The notes beneath the pieces are model-generated. The model had not been told where the DNA came from. It was given only the letters and a program-made list of their open reading frames with translations, and did not search any database. A DNA stretch of 64,000 nt from contig RAZH01000012.1 in assembly GCA_003612585.1 (NCBI GenBank), forward strand, positions 28,090-92,089, in the 5' to 3' direction. Shown piece after piece: positions 52,853 to 61,635 of this stretch. The DNA is from a bacterium 1XD42-54 (GTDB lineage: Bacteria > Bacillota > Clostridia > Lachnospirales > Lachnospiraceae). Made by a program: the position numbers and the translations under genes. The first letter of the stretch is position 1. Each line of letters begins with the position of its first letter.

Positions 52853-54826
52853 ATGGAAAAAGGGACGGCTTTGCCGAAGAACATACGCCAGATAGGGGAA
52901 ATCCAGGGAAAAGAAAAAGTCTGCATTGAGGATTACGTGATGACGTATATTCACAAAAAGGAACCGCAGGAAGAAAAGGGGTACCTGGGTGTCTTTTTGG
53001 GAGAGCGTAAGGAGACGGAAGAGGGTACCTATGTGTTCATACGCGGTATTTTGGAAATGTCTTTTGCGGATGACCAGATGAAAGCAGCGCAGCGGGTACG
53101 GGAAGAAAAGCGAAAAGAAGAGATGCACACAGAGGCTCAGGATGGAAAAGACGGAGAACTGCGTGCACAGAATGATCAGGAAGAAAAAATACAGGTACGC
53201 GATGAACATGGAAAAGAAAGAGAAACAATGGACGGGAACGCGGTAAAAGCAGCGCAAGAGAACAAAGAAGAGAAGAAAGGCAAACTCGAGAAGGCCGAAA
53301 TAGAGGGAAAAACGCTACAGGAAGAAGGCACACCGAAAGAGACAGAGGAAGTACCATTAAATAGCAGAGAATGGTTCGAAAAACAAAAAGAGGAATATTT
53401 TCCGGGATGGGAGATCCAGGGCTGCTGTGTCATCGGTATGTATCAGCCAAAGCAGCTTGAGCAGCTTGCCGAGATAGCACCAGAGGCAGGACAACTGATT
53501 TATCATCTGCAGGAACAGGAGGAAACACTTTATTGGAGGGATGCAGAAGAATATCGCAGACTCCGGGGATATCTGGTTTTTTACGAGCAAAATCGAAAAA
53601 TGCAGGAGTATATGACCGAGGAATTTAAGGACAAAAGTGTAGAAAAAGAAAGCTTGCCGGATCAGGCAATTCGAAGCTTTCGAGAGAAAATACGTGAAAA
53701 AGGAGAAAAGAGAACAGGAAGCATGCTGCGGCTGGCCAGTTCCTTTTTTGTTGTGACTGTTTTGATTGTCGGTGCAATCGCAGTGAACCGGATTGATGAT
53801 ATCCGGGCCGGACGAAACGCACTGAAGAACGGCCAGGAGGCACTGTCAGGGCAAGTTCAGCAGGAGGGAGAACGGCTGCCTGCTTCAGATCCCGGTGCAG
53901 ATGGAGGAAGTACGGCAACTTCCGGAAATGTTTTGGGCCAGCCGGGCGCCGGAACTGATACGGCAGGCGATCTGCTAAACGTGGCAGATACCATACAGAA
54001 TACAGCAGAAGGGCTGCAAGGTACGGCAGGAAATATGCAGAATGCAGCAGAAGGAATGCAAGGTACGGCAGGAAATATGCAGAATGCAGCAGAAGGAATG
54101 CAAGGTACGGCAGGAAATATGCAGAATGCAGCAGAAGGAATGCAAGGTACGGCAGGAAATATGCAGAATGCAGCAGAAGGAATGCAAGGTACGGCAGGAA
54201 ATATGCAGAATGCAGCAGAAGGAATACAAGGTACGGCAGGAAATATGCAGAATGCAGCAGAAGGGGTACAAGGCACAGTGGGAAACATGCAGAATTCTGC
54301 GGAGGGAATGCAGGACGCAACGGGAAATCTGACAAATCAGGCTGACAGTATGCAGGGTGGTGCAGATGTTCTGCAAAATACAGATACAGCGCAAAGTGGT
54401 GGGCAGAACCTGTCAGGGGATGGAAATACACAAAGTTCAGGCGGAACCGGTAGTATACAGGGAACGGGGAACCTGGCAGGCGCAGCCGGAGGACAGGATG
54501 TTTCGGGGACGCAGAGTTCAGAGAGCGCCCGGGATACATCCATTGGCAGTACATCTGGCATGAATTCTTCACCTGTGGAAGGCAGCGCAGCCGACACAAC
54601 AGGTACACAGAGCAGTACGACAGATGGTACGTCAGCTTCTCCGGCAGCAAGTGAAACGTCGTCAAGGGCCATTCACTCCTCTTATGTAATCCGGCAGGGA
54701 GATACACTGGCGGATATTTGCAGCCGATATTACGGAAGTTTGGATCGGGTAGAAGAAATCTGCAGCGTGAATCATATTGCAGATGCAAATATGATTATGC
54801 CAGGACAGAAAATTGTGCTTCCGTAA
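52853..54826 (+). CDS. LysM protein with transmembrane segment and 14-residue repeat array
   Basis: The protein has 657 residues from the ATG at 52853 (AGGAG 10 bases upstream). A cytoplasmic N-terminal region (LPKNIRQIGEIQGKEKVCIEDYV...YLGVFLGE, and later GCCVIGMYQPKQLEQLAEIAPE) has a beta-rich layout reminiscent of a JAB/MPN fold, interrupted by a highly charged insert (about 80-165). One membrane segment at about 295-315 (SFFVVTVLIVGAIAV) is followed by an extracellular Gln/Gly/Ala-rich region with seven 14-residue repeats (387-484). A LysM domain closes it (YVIRQGDTLADICSRYYGS), binding peptidoglycan or chitin-like glycans. It is probably a single-pass envelope protein; the function is unknown. 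Confidence 0.8.
   Translation: MEKGTALPKNIRQIGEIQGKEKVCIEDYVMTYIHKKEPQEEKGYLGVFLGERKETEEGTYVFIRGILEMSFADDQMKAAQRVREEKRKEEMHTEAQDGKDGELRAQNDQEEKIQVRDEHGKERETMDGNAVKAAQENKEEKKGKLEKAEIEGKTLQEEGTPKETEEVPLNSREWFEKQKEEYFPGWEIQGCCVIGMYQPKQLEQLAEIAPEAGQLIYHLQEQEETLYWRDAEEYRRLRGYLVFYEQNRKMQEYMTEEFKDKSVEKESLPDQAIRSFREKIREKGEKRTGSMLRLASSFFVVTVLIVGAIAVNRIDDIRAGRNALKNGQEALSGQVQQEGERLPASDPGADGGSTATSGNVLGQPGAGTDTAGDLLNVADTIQNTAEGLQGTAGNMQNAAEGMQGTAGNMQNAAEGMQGTAGNMQNAAEGMQGTAGNMQNAAEGMQGTAGNMQNAAEGIQGTAGNMQNAAEGVQGTVGNMQNSAEGMQDATGNLTNQADSMQGGADVLQNTDTAQSGGQNLSGDGNTQSSGGTGSIQGTGNLAGAAGGQDVSGTQSSESARDTSIGSTSGMNSSPVEGSAADTTGTQSSTTDGTSASPAASETSSRAIHSSYVIRQGDTLADICSRYYGSLDRVEEICSVNHIADANMIMPGQKIVLP
54011..54304 (+). 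repeat. Seven tandem 42-bp units in the LysM gene
   Basis: Units start at 54011 and recur every 42 bases to 54263; each encodes GMQGTAGNMQNAAE or a near variant. Units 2-5 are almost identical at the DNA level; unit 7 and the following stretch are diverged. A pattern with younger central copies and older edges points to recent expansion by slippage or recombination. Confidence 0.95.
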
Positions 54827-54854
54827 AGAACGGGAAAGAAAATTGAAGGCTCGG

Positions 54855-54883
54855 TTGCGTTTGCCAGCAGATTCTGCTATGAT
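54855..54883 (+). promoter_or_regulatory. Promoter of the DUF5711/cvpA operon
   Basis: TTGCGT (54855-54860), 17 bases, extended -10 TGCTATGAT with TATGAT at 54878-54883. Confidence 0.6.
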
Positions 54884-54974
54884 AACATACAGGTTTAAAG
54901 GAAGTATTCTTTGGTTTTAGTATATGCAGGAACCGCGCAGCAGGTAACTGCAGAACAGATAGCAGGTATAATAC

Positions 54975-56267
54975 ATGAATAAAGATAAATGGAAAAACAG
55001 ATTCAACTCTTTGATTCAGAAACTTCGGTTTTTAAAAGAGGAGGATCCGGATTCGGAAGATGAAATACTGGTAGAGGAAAAGGAGCTTTCCTCCGGTAGT
55101 CCGTCAGAACGGGATTTACCGGAGGGAGATCTGCGGGAAAAGCTGGCAAGAAACAGGCGCTTCGTACGGATTCGCAGAATTGCTATTGTCGTGCTTATTG
55201 TGCTGGTAGCCGGTGGTTTTACACTATACAATAGAACGAACACATTCAGTGATTATGTGATTGTCGATTCTTATGAAAATAAGGTGGCTGCCGGCAGTAA
55301 GTATGAGTCAGTTGGGAAAAATATTTACCGCTACAGCTCTGACGGGATTTCCTGCGTCAGTCGAAAAAATGAACTGAAATGGAGCATTACCTATAATATG
55401 CAGGCTCCGGTTGCGGATGTCTGCGGGGGTACGATGGCAGTGGCAGAGCAGCAGGGGAATCAGATATACGTGGTAAATGAGGACGGTCTGGTTGGAAACT
55501 TTAACACGCTGCTTCCAATCCTGAAAGTACGGGTGTCCAAGCAGGGGGTTGTGGCTGTGGTATTGCAGGAGGAAGGCATTACATGGGTTAGCCTGTACCG
55601 CCCGGACGGGACCTCGATTGCAAACGATAAAACTACCGTTGCGCAGTCGGGCTATCCGCTTGATATTGATTTGTCTCCGGACGGCCAAAAGCTTGCAGTT
55701 TCGTATCTTGGGATCAAAGAGGGCATTATTGAAAGCCGGGTGGTCTTTTACCATTTCGGTCAGGCCGGGCAATCCGAAAAGGATCATGTTGTGAGCAGCG
55801 CCAATTATCTCGATACGGTGATACCGGAAATTTATTTTACGGATAATTCCAGAGCAGTGGCAGTGGCGGACAACGGCTTCATGGTATTTAAAGGAAATGA
55901 TGCACCGGAACAGTCGGCTTCCGTATCATTTGAGGAGGAGGTTGTCAGTGCATTTCACGATGGCAGTCGGATCGGATTTCTGTTTCGAAGCGGCAGTGCG
56001 GAATATCCGTATCGGATGGAGATCTATAATTACAGCGGCCACAAGAAAGCTTCCAAGGAAATTGACGCAAGCTTTGATATGATCCGCATACAGAACGGGC
56101 AGATACTGATGTATGACGATCATCACTGCGAAGTCTATACCCTGTCCGGGACGAAGCGTTTTTCTTCTGTTTATGAAAAAGAAATAGCCGATGTGTTTTA
56201 TTTTTCAGAATTCCGGAAATATATGATTATTACAAGGGACAGTTTTGATCGGATTCGTATCAGCTGA
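54975..56267 (+). CDS. Single-pass membrane protein with beta-propeller-like domain (DUF5711-like)
   Basis: A 430-residue protein: basic/acidic cytoplasmic start, one membrane segment near residues 75-95 (IAIVVLIVLVAGGFTLY), then a beta-rich outer domain of about 330 residues with repeated blade-like stretches (GTMAVAEQQGNQIYVVNEDG, SPDGQKLAVSYLG, AVAVADNGFMVFKG). This fits DUF5711 proteins of Clostridia. No enzymatic motif is visible. It is followed after 38 bases by cvpA and probably shares its transcript. Confidence 0.7.
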   Translation: MNKDKWKNRFNSLIQKLRFLKEEDPDSEDEILVEEKELSSGSPSERDLPEGDLREKLARNRRFVRIRRIAIVVLIVLVAGGFTLYNRTNTFSDYVIVDSYENKVAAGSKYESVGKNIYRYSSDGISCVSRKNELKWSITYNMQAPVADVCGGTMAVAEQQGNQIYVVNEDGLVGNFNTLLPILKVRVSKQGVVAVVLQEEGITWVSLYRPDGTSIANDKTTVAQSGYPLDIDLSPDGQKLAVSYLGIKEGIIESRVVFYHFGQAGQSEKDHVVSSANYLDTVIPEIYFTDNSRAVAVADNGFMVFKGNDAPEQSASVSFEEEVVSAFHDGSRIGFLFRSGSAEYPYRMEIYNYSGHKKASKEIDASFDMIRIQNGQILMYDDHHCEVYTLSGTKRFSSVYEKEIADVFYFSEFRKYMIITRDSFDRIRIS

Positions 56268-56305
56268 CTGTAGGCTGTGGCCATTGTTACGATTATGGAG
56301 GAAAT

Positions 56306-57271
56306 ATGAATTTACTGGAGATTATTGTACTTATAGTTATTGCAGGAATCGCGCTGTCGGGGTACCGCAAAGGATTTGTGCGGAAGCTGGCTTCTATGGT
56401 GTCGTTTGTTCTGTCCATCGTCCTGGTTTCCGTTTTTCTGCCGTATATGACAGATTTTCTGAAAAACAGCACACCGGTGTATGATTACATTGTAAAACAG
56501 TGCCGTCAAGTAGTGACGGAACAGGTGACAGAAGCACTGGTCGGCAGTTCTGAGGCGCAGTCAGGCAACGGAAAAAGCGGCACATCACAGCTGGATATGT
56601 ATCGCAATATGGGACGTGAGCAGATTAAGTCGCTGATGGACCAGTACGGTTATGACAGTACGGTTGTGGATACGCTTACCGATGCCCAGCTGGAGGAATA
56701 CAAAGAACAGTTTATCGAAGAATATCTTGGCGATTACCTGGGGATCAGCGATACAGAAAGCAGTGGACAGTCCAGCGAAAAAAGCGCAGGTACGCTCTGG
56801 CAGCCAACCCGCATTGAACAGACAGAGCTGTTGGAAAATCTGCCGGTTCCGGAGGTGTTGCGGGATCTTCTTCTGGACTACAACAATGCGGATGGTTATG
56901 CAAGCCTTGGCGTTTCCACGTTCCAGGATTACGTTATTCATTTTATTGCGACGATCATTTTGAATGTGATTTCTTTTGTTGCTGCTCTGCTTGCCGTACA
57001 GCTTGTTTTGCGGGCAGCGATTGCAGCCCTTGATATTATATCGCATATTCCGCTTCTGGGAGGGGTCAACCGGCTTCTGGGCTTGCTGCTCGGGCTTTTG
57101 CAGGCATTGTTTTTTGTCTGGATTTTCTTTTTGATTTTGTCGATGACCTCGACAACGGAAATCGGTCTTCAGCTGATGTCCATGGTACAGGAAAGCCGTC
57201 TGCTCGGATATCTGTATGATGCCAATTTGTTTATGACGATCGTTGTTCAGGCAGCCTCACTTTTTGTGTAG
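56306..57271 (+). CDS. cvpA: CvpA family membrane protein
   Basis: A 321-residue CvpA-type protein. Membrane segments lie at the N-terminus (EIIVLIVIAGIALSGYRKGFVRKL, the CvpA signature, then FVLSIVLVSVFLPYM) and in the C-terminal 110 residues (three or four segments). The middle (about 65-195) is a soluble insert rich in Ser/Gln. CvpA proteins are linked to envelope stress and colicin V-type production in other bacteria; the molecular role is unclear. GGAGG lies 7 bases before the ATG. Confidence 0.85.
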   Translation: MNLLEIIVLIVIAGIALSGYRKGFVRKLASMVSFVLSIVLVSVFLPYMTDFLKNSTPVYDYIVKQCRQVVTEQVTEALVGSSEAQSGNGKSGTSQLDMYRNMGREQIKSLMDQYGYDSTVVDTLTDAQLEEYKEQFIEEYLGDYLGISDTESSGQSSEKSAGTLWQPTRIEQTELLENLPVPEVLRDLLLDYNNADGYASLGVSTFQDYVIHFIATIILNVISFVAALLAVQLVLRAAIAALDIISHIPLLGGVNRLLGLLLGLLQALFFVWIFFLILSMTSTTEIGLQLMSMVQESRLLGYLYDANLFMTIVVQAASLFV

Positions 57272-57370
57272 TACGGGAAGGCATATCGTGCAAGATAGAT
57301 ATTGAACAGACAATCTGAAAAAAATTATAAAATCTGATGTTCGTAAATAGTCGGTGACAGAAATTTCTGG

Positions 57371-57399
57371 TTGACAAAAGTATCGCCAGATGTTACACT
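57371..57399 (+). promoter_or_regulatory. Promoter of the T-box/trpXYZ transcript
   Basis: TTGACA (57371-57376), 17 bases, TACACT (57394-57399); transcription should start near 57406. Confidence 0.75.
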
Positions 57400-57405
57400 T
57401 TACCA

Positions 57406-57690
57406 CAACAAAGGAAGAAACCGATGAGAAAGAGTAGTAGGCATACGATGCAAAGTTACAGAGAGTTGCAGGTGGTGTGATTGCAGCATGGAGCAGTTTG
57501 CCGAATGGACTTTTGAGGGTGGCCTGAAATATATCATATAATAAAGTAGGAGCCGCCGGGAACCGAACCCGTTATCAATCAGGAGTGTATAACAGTACAT
57601 GCGAGAGTGGACATTACGTCAAATTGAGTGGTACCGCGATAATAAGAAATTATTACCGTCTCAGATAAAATCTGAGACGGTTTTTTTCGC
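57406..57690 (+). promoter_or_regulatory. T-box leader with UGG (tryptophan) specifier
   Basis: Stem I begins with an AGTA loop-E motif followed by GGCA, which pairs with TGCC just before the specifier loop GAATGGAC; the triplet in the specifier position is TGG (57506-57508), the Trp codon. The T-box sequence TGGTACCGCG is at 57629-57638. The terminator is a perfect 11-bp stem, CCGTCTCAGAT/ATCTGAGACGG (57656-57666 and 57670-57680), followed by seven T. Uncharged tRNA-Trp should stabilise the antiterminator and turn on the transporter genes downstream. Confidence 0.93.
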
Positions 57691-57692
57691 GT

Positions 57693-57850
57693 TGGCAATG
57701 AGCCGTGCCAATATGTCCAAAGGGCAACCGGCTGCTAGCAGACGCGTTTCCCTTTGGACATATTGATAGGGCGAAGCCCGCGACCTTGATGCAGCGAAGC
57801 GGAATCGAGGTCGCAACACGGCGGCGTCCCGGCGACTCCAGGATGCGCCG
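57693..57850. repeat. Multi-hairpin palindromic element between T-box and trpX
   Basis: It contains a perfect 15-bp stem, AATATGTCCAAAGGG/CCCTTTGGACATATT (57710-57724 and 57750-57764); GGGC-GAA-GCCC (57769-57779); and GCGACCTTGAT/ATCGAGGTCGC (57780-57790 and 57804-57814). A GC-rich stem follows to about 57850. It is GC-richer than its surroundings and has no gene. Like the 17428 element it includes a GCGAAGCG-type core, so it may be a dispersed repeat that landed in the leader of the operon. Confidence 0.65.
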
Positions 57851-57981
57851 CGAAGTCATAATCAAGATCGCATCCCAGCGAAAGCCAATGAACCCGTACC
57901 ACATTCAGATAAACACCGGTTATTTCTTTGCGCATCTAAAAATGAATCAGGAAATCTCACAAAGAAAAGGAGAGCAAAACT

Positions 57982-58986
57982 ATGAAAAAGAAAATTTTAG
58001 CAGGCGCAACAGCATCCGTTATGGCATCCATTATGTTAGCAGGAACAGCAATGGCAGCAGAGTATAAGGTAGGAATCATTCAGTTCGTGGACGACGCATC
58101 TCTGAATCAGATCGAAACAGCAATCGAAGCCCGGTTGGATGCGAGATCGGAAGAAGGCGAGGACAAGTTTATCTATGAAGGTTATGTATACAATGGTCAG
58201 GCAGATCCCACTACACTGAATCAGATTGCCTCGCAGCTTCTTGCAGACGGTGTGGATGTGATTGTTCCGATCGCAACGCCGGCAGCGCAGATCGTGCAGG
58301 CAGCAACAGAGGATAACGAGATACCGGTTGTTTTTTCAGCTGTATCGGATCCGGTAGGCGCAGGTCTTGCCGATAATATGGAAGCTCCGGGCGCAAATAT
58401 CACAGGTACCAGCGATGCACTGAATACAAATGCGATTCTGGACCTCATGTTGATTGCAAATCCGGATATTAAGACAGTCGGACTTCTGTACAGCCAGTCT
58501 GAAGATGCCTCAAAACAGCCGATTGCTGACGCCAAGGCATATCTTGAGGAAAAAGGTATAGACTATGTAGAAAAGACCGGAACAAACAACACAGAAGTGA
58601 CCCAGGCAGTGGATGCTTTGATTGCAGCAGGTGTTGAGGCTGTCTTTACACCGACGGACAATACGGTTATGACGGCCGAGCTTGGAATTTATGAGAAATT
58701 TATTGATGCAAATATCCCGCATTACGGCGGAGCAGATTCTTTTGCATTGAACGGCGCGTTTTGCGGTTACGGTGTGGATTACGTAAACCTTGGAACGGCA
58801 ACGGCTGATATGGTAGTTGAAGTCCTTCAGGGTGCAGATCCGGCGACAACGCCGATTCAGACATTCGATAACGGAATTGTTACGGTTAATACGGAAACAG
58901 CAGAAGCAATCGGACTTGATTACAGCGGATTTGCAGCAAACTGCAGTGCAGTAATTGAGACAATTACCGCAGAAGAATTCGAATAA
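57982..58986 (+). CDS. trpX: ABC transporter substrate-binding protein (TrpX-like)
   Basis: A 334-residue secreted binding protein of the PF04392 (TrpX) group. The signal peptide ends at AMA|AEYK; no lipobox Cys is present, which is odd for a Gram-positive transporter. The mature part has the two-lobed periplasmic-binding fold (VGIIQFVDDASLNQIETAIEA; VPIATPAAQIVQAAT; VFSAVSDPVGAG; GLLYSQSEDAS; VFTPTDNTVM). The T-box with a Trp specifier upstream supports tryptophan as the ligand. AAAGGAGAG lies 8 bases before the ATG. Confidence 0.9.
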   Translation: MKKKILAGATASVMASIMLAGTAMAAEYKVGIIQFVDDASLNQIETAIEARLDARSEEGEDKFIYEGYVYNGQADPTTLNQIASQLLADGVDVIVPIATPAAQIVQAATEDNEIPVVFSAVSDPVGAGLADNMEAPGANITGTSDALNTNAILDLMLIANPDIKTVGLLYSQSEDASKQPIADAKAYLEEKGIDYVEKTGTNNTEVTQAVDALIAAGVEAVFTPTDNTVMTAELGIYEKFIDANIPHYGGADSFALNGAFCGYGVDYVNLGTATADMVVEVLQGADPATTPIQTFDNGIVTVNTETAEAIGLDYSGFAANCSAVIETITAEEFE

Positions 58987-59067
58987 GCGTCTGACTAAGA
59001 GAAAAAACGAGATTTGGGTAAGCGATTGTATATAAGCGAAAAGCTGTCGTTTGAAAAGGAGTAAAAT

Positions 59068-60000
59068 ATGGAATCACTACTTTCCCTCCCGGTGATCATC
59101 AGTGCATTAGAGCTTGGTTTTATCTATGCTCTGGTGGCGCTGGCACTGTTTTTAAGTTATTCAATTTTGAATATTGCTGATCTGTCAACAGACGGATGCT
59201 TTACCCTGGGATGTGCGGTAGGTGCACAGGTGGCAATTATGGGACATCCGATTCTGGCATTGTTTGCGGCAATGGCTGCTGGTGTGTGCTCCGGGTACAT
59301 CATGGCATTTTTGCAGACAAAACTGGGAGTGGAATCAATTCTGGCAGGAATTATAGTTAATACAGGCCTTTATACGGTTAACCTTGCAGTGATGGGATTT
59401 TCTTCGAATCTGTCTCTTTTTAAATGCGATACGGTTTACAGCCTTTGCAAAGATTGGTTCGGAAGTACCTGGTATAAGCTGATTGTTTCGATTGTCATTG
59501 TTGTGGTTGCCTGCGTGATAATCGCGTGGTTTCTCGGTACGCGGATCGGACTTTCGATTCGCGCAACGGGAGATAATCCGGACATGGTCCGCGCGTCCAG
59601 CATCAACCCTGGTTTTACGATCACGGTGGGGCTTTGTATTTCTGGTTCTCTGACCGCGCTTTCTGGCTGTCTGATCGGACAGTATCAGAAAACGTGCGAC
59701 ATTAATCTGGGAACCGGAATGGTCACGATTGCTCTGGCCAGCCTGATTATCGGTGAAACTTTAATTGGAAAGAGCAGCGTGTTCCGCAGAATTCTTGGCG
59801 TTATCGTTGGAAGCTGTTTGTATCGTTTTGCTATTGCGATTGCACTGCGGCTTCATATTCCGGCAGAGTGCCTGAAACTCGTCTCGGCAGTCATCGTGGC
59901 AATAGCCATTGCGTCGCCTTATTTGAAAAAACAGATTGCATTTCAGAAGAAAAGGCTGGCTGCTGCTTCTGCCAGAAAGGGAGGAAGCCGGACATGTTAA
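59068..60000 (+). CDS. trpY: ABC transporter permease (TrpY-like)
   Basis: A 310-residue membrane protein of the branched-chain/TrpY permease group with 8-9 hydrophobic segments (GFIYALVALALFLSYSILNIADLSTDGCFTLG opening). The loop FLGTRIGLSIRATGDNPDMVRASSINPG matches the EAA-like loop that contacts the ATPase. It pairs with TrpX and TrpZ. The stop overlaps the trpZ start by 7 bases. Confidence 0.9.
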   Translation: MESLLSLPVIISALELGFIYALVALALFLSYSILNIADLSTDGCFTLGCAVGAQVAIMGHPILALFAAMAAGVCSGYIMAFLQTKLGVESILAGIIVNTGLYTVNLAVMGFSSNLSLFKCDTVYSLCKDWFGSTWYKLIVSIVIVVVACVIIAWFLGTRIGLSIRATGDNPDMVRASSINPGFTITVGLCISGSLTALSGCLIGQYQKTCDINLGTGMVTIALASLIIGETLIGKSSVFRRILGVIVGSCLYRFAIAIALRLHIPAECLKLVSAVIVAIAIASPYLKKQIAFQKKRLAAASARKGGSRTC

Positions 60001-60809
60001 AACTGACAAATATAAGAAAAGTGTTTAATGAAGGAACCGTGAATGAAAAGGTTGCGTTGGATGGCGTGAGCCTGACGGTGGAGGATGGGGATTTCGCAAC
60101 CATTATCGGGAGCAACGGAGCAGGAAAATCTACGTTATTTAACTGCATCTGCGGCAGTTTCTATGTAGACGAGGGAAGTGTGTATCTTGATGAGAAAGAG
60201 ATCACCTATATGCCCGAGTATCGCCGGGCGGTTGAGATCGGGAGACTGTTTCAGGATCCGATGAAAGGAACAGCGCCGCATATGACGATTGAAGAAAATC
60301 TGGCGCTTGCGTATCTACGTGTCGCAAAGAGCAGAAACTCTGTTTTTTCCAGGATTGGAAATAAGGACAGAGAGAAATTTCGGGAAAAACTGTCTCTTTT
60401 GAATATGGGACTGGAAGATCGGATGAAGCAGCCGGTGGGACTGCTTTCAGGGGGTCAGAGACAGGCGCTTACGCTTTTGATGGCAACGCTTATACCGCCC
60501 AAGGTTTTGCTGCTTGATGAACATACCGCTGCGCTTGATCCCGGAACGGCTGACAAGGTGATTGCGCTTACGAAACGCATAGTGGAGGAGAATCATTTGG
60601 CCTGCCTGATGATTACCCATAATATGCATTCTGCTTTGGAACTCGGCAATCGAACACTGATGATGGATGCAGGGAAGATCATTCTGGATATCAGCGGAGA
60701 GGAGCGCGCCGGGCTGACGGTAGACGGACTTTTGGAAAAGTTCAGCGTGGGTACCGGAAAGGCGCTGGATAACGACAGAATCTTGTTTTCAAAAATAGAA
60801 GGAAAATAA
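59994..60809 (+). CDS. trpZ: ABC transporter ATP-binding protein (TrpZ-like)
   Basis: The protein has 271 residues from the ATG at 59994 (GGGAGG 9 bases upstream). It is a complete ABC ATPase: Walker A GSNGAGKST, Q-loop LFQDP, signature LLSGGQRQAL, Walker B VLLLDEHTAALDP and H-loop ITHNMHSALELG. It powers the TrpXY importer. A terminator follows at 60821. Confidence 0.93.
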   Translation: MLKLTNIRKVFNEGTVNEKVALDGVSLTVEDGDFATIIGSNGAGKSTLFNCICGSFYVDEGSVYLDEKEITYMPEYRRAVEIGRLFQDPMKGTAPHMTIEENLALAYLRVAKSRNSVFSRIGNKDREKFREKLSLLNMGLEDRMKQPVGLLSGGQRQALTLLMATLIPPKVLLLDEHTAALDPGTADKVIALTKRIVEENHLACLMITHNMHSALELGNRTLMMDAGKIILDISGEERAGLTVDGLLEKFSVGTGKALDNDRILFSKIEGK

Positions 60810-60820
60810 CCAGAAATTAA

Positions 60821-60862
60821 GTCCCGGGAGGAATCGTTTCAGCAATGAAACGCCTCCCGGAC
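60821..60862 (+). terminator. Terminator after trpZ
   Basis: GTCCCGGGAGG (from 60821) pairs with CCTCCCGGAC (ending 60862) around an inner CGTTTC/GAAACG stem; one C bulges. A T-rich stretch (TTTCGTTTT) follows. Confidence 0.7.
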
Positions 60863-60954
60863 TTTCGTTTTACGTATGTTATCAGGACTTTTTATTTTTC
60901 AGGTGATTTGCAGCAGTATATATTTATTGTGGGAACAGTGAAAGGAGTCTGAAA

Positions 60955-61635
60955 TTGCGGATTTTAATTGCAGAAGACGAGAAAGATTTGAATGCCCTTC
61001 TGAAAAAACGTCTGGAAGAGCAGTCTTATAGTGTGGATGCCTGTTTTGACGGGCAGGAGGCAATAGACTATATTGCGTGTACAGAGTACGATGTAATTAT
61101 GCTGGATATTATGATGCCGAAGAAGAGTGGCCTGGAGGTGTTGAAGGCATTGCGGCAAAAAAACCGGAGGACTCCGGTGCTTCTTCTTACAGCAAAGGAC
61201 AGCATTGAAGACCGCGTGATCGGTCTGGATGCCGGGGCAGATGACTATATGGTAAAACCGTTTGCGTTTGAAGAGCTTCTGGCACGAATTAGGGTTATGC
61301 TGCGTAAGCACAGTGGGCAGCTTTCGAACCTGCTTCGTGCAGGAAACCTGACAATGGATTTGAGCAGTCACACCGTTACAAGAGGGGAGCAGAAGATAGT
61401 CCTCTCAGCGAAAGAATTTGCGCTTCTGCGTTATCTGATGATGAATCAGGGGAACGTTCTGTCCCGTGATCAGATCGAGCAGCATATCTGGAATTATGAT
61501 TACGCCGGCTCTTCTAATATGGTAGACGTGTACATTCGGTATTTGCGAAAGAAGATAGATGATCCTTTTTCAAGCAAACTGATTCATACGGTACGTGGAA
61601 CCGGATATGTGCTGAGAGAGGAGCCAGACCAATGA
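60955..61635 (+). CDS. OmpR-family response regulator
   Basis: The protein has 226 residues from the TTG at 60955 (AAAGGAGT 6 bases upstream). The receiver domain has the acidic pocket E7-D8, phosphorylation site D51 in MLDIMMP, the LLTAKD switch Thr and Lys in MVKPF. The winged-helix output domain (about 125-224) ends with VRGTGYVLRE. Its stop overlaps the histidine kinase start by 4 bases. It regulates unknown targets; the PepSY gene downstream is a natural candidate. Confidence 0.93.
   Translation: MRILIAEDEKDLNALLKKRLEEQSYSVDACFDGQEAIDYIACTEYDVIMLDIMMPKKSGLEVLKALRQKNRRTPVLLLTAKDSIEDRVIGLDAGADDYMVKPFAFEELLARIRVMLRKHSGQLSNLLRAGNLTMDLSSHTVTRGEQKIVLSAKEFALLRYLMMNQGNVLSRDQIEQHIWNYDYAGSSNMVDVYIRYLRKKIDDPFSSKLIHTVRGTGYVLREEPDQ

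Noticed and set aside
53625..54788. A 387-residue minus-strand ORF opposite the LysM gene
   Set aside because: It is antisense to a gene with a clear ribosome site, membrane segment and LysM domain. The long open frame is caused by the 42-bp repeat, which is open in several frames.
57653..57904. Minus-strand ORF over the T-box terminator and palindrome
   Set aside because: It overlaps the T-box terminator and multi-stem element, and the translation is low in information.
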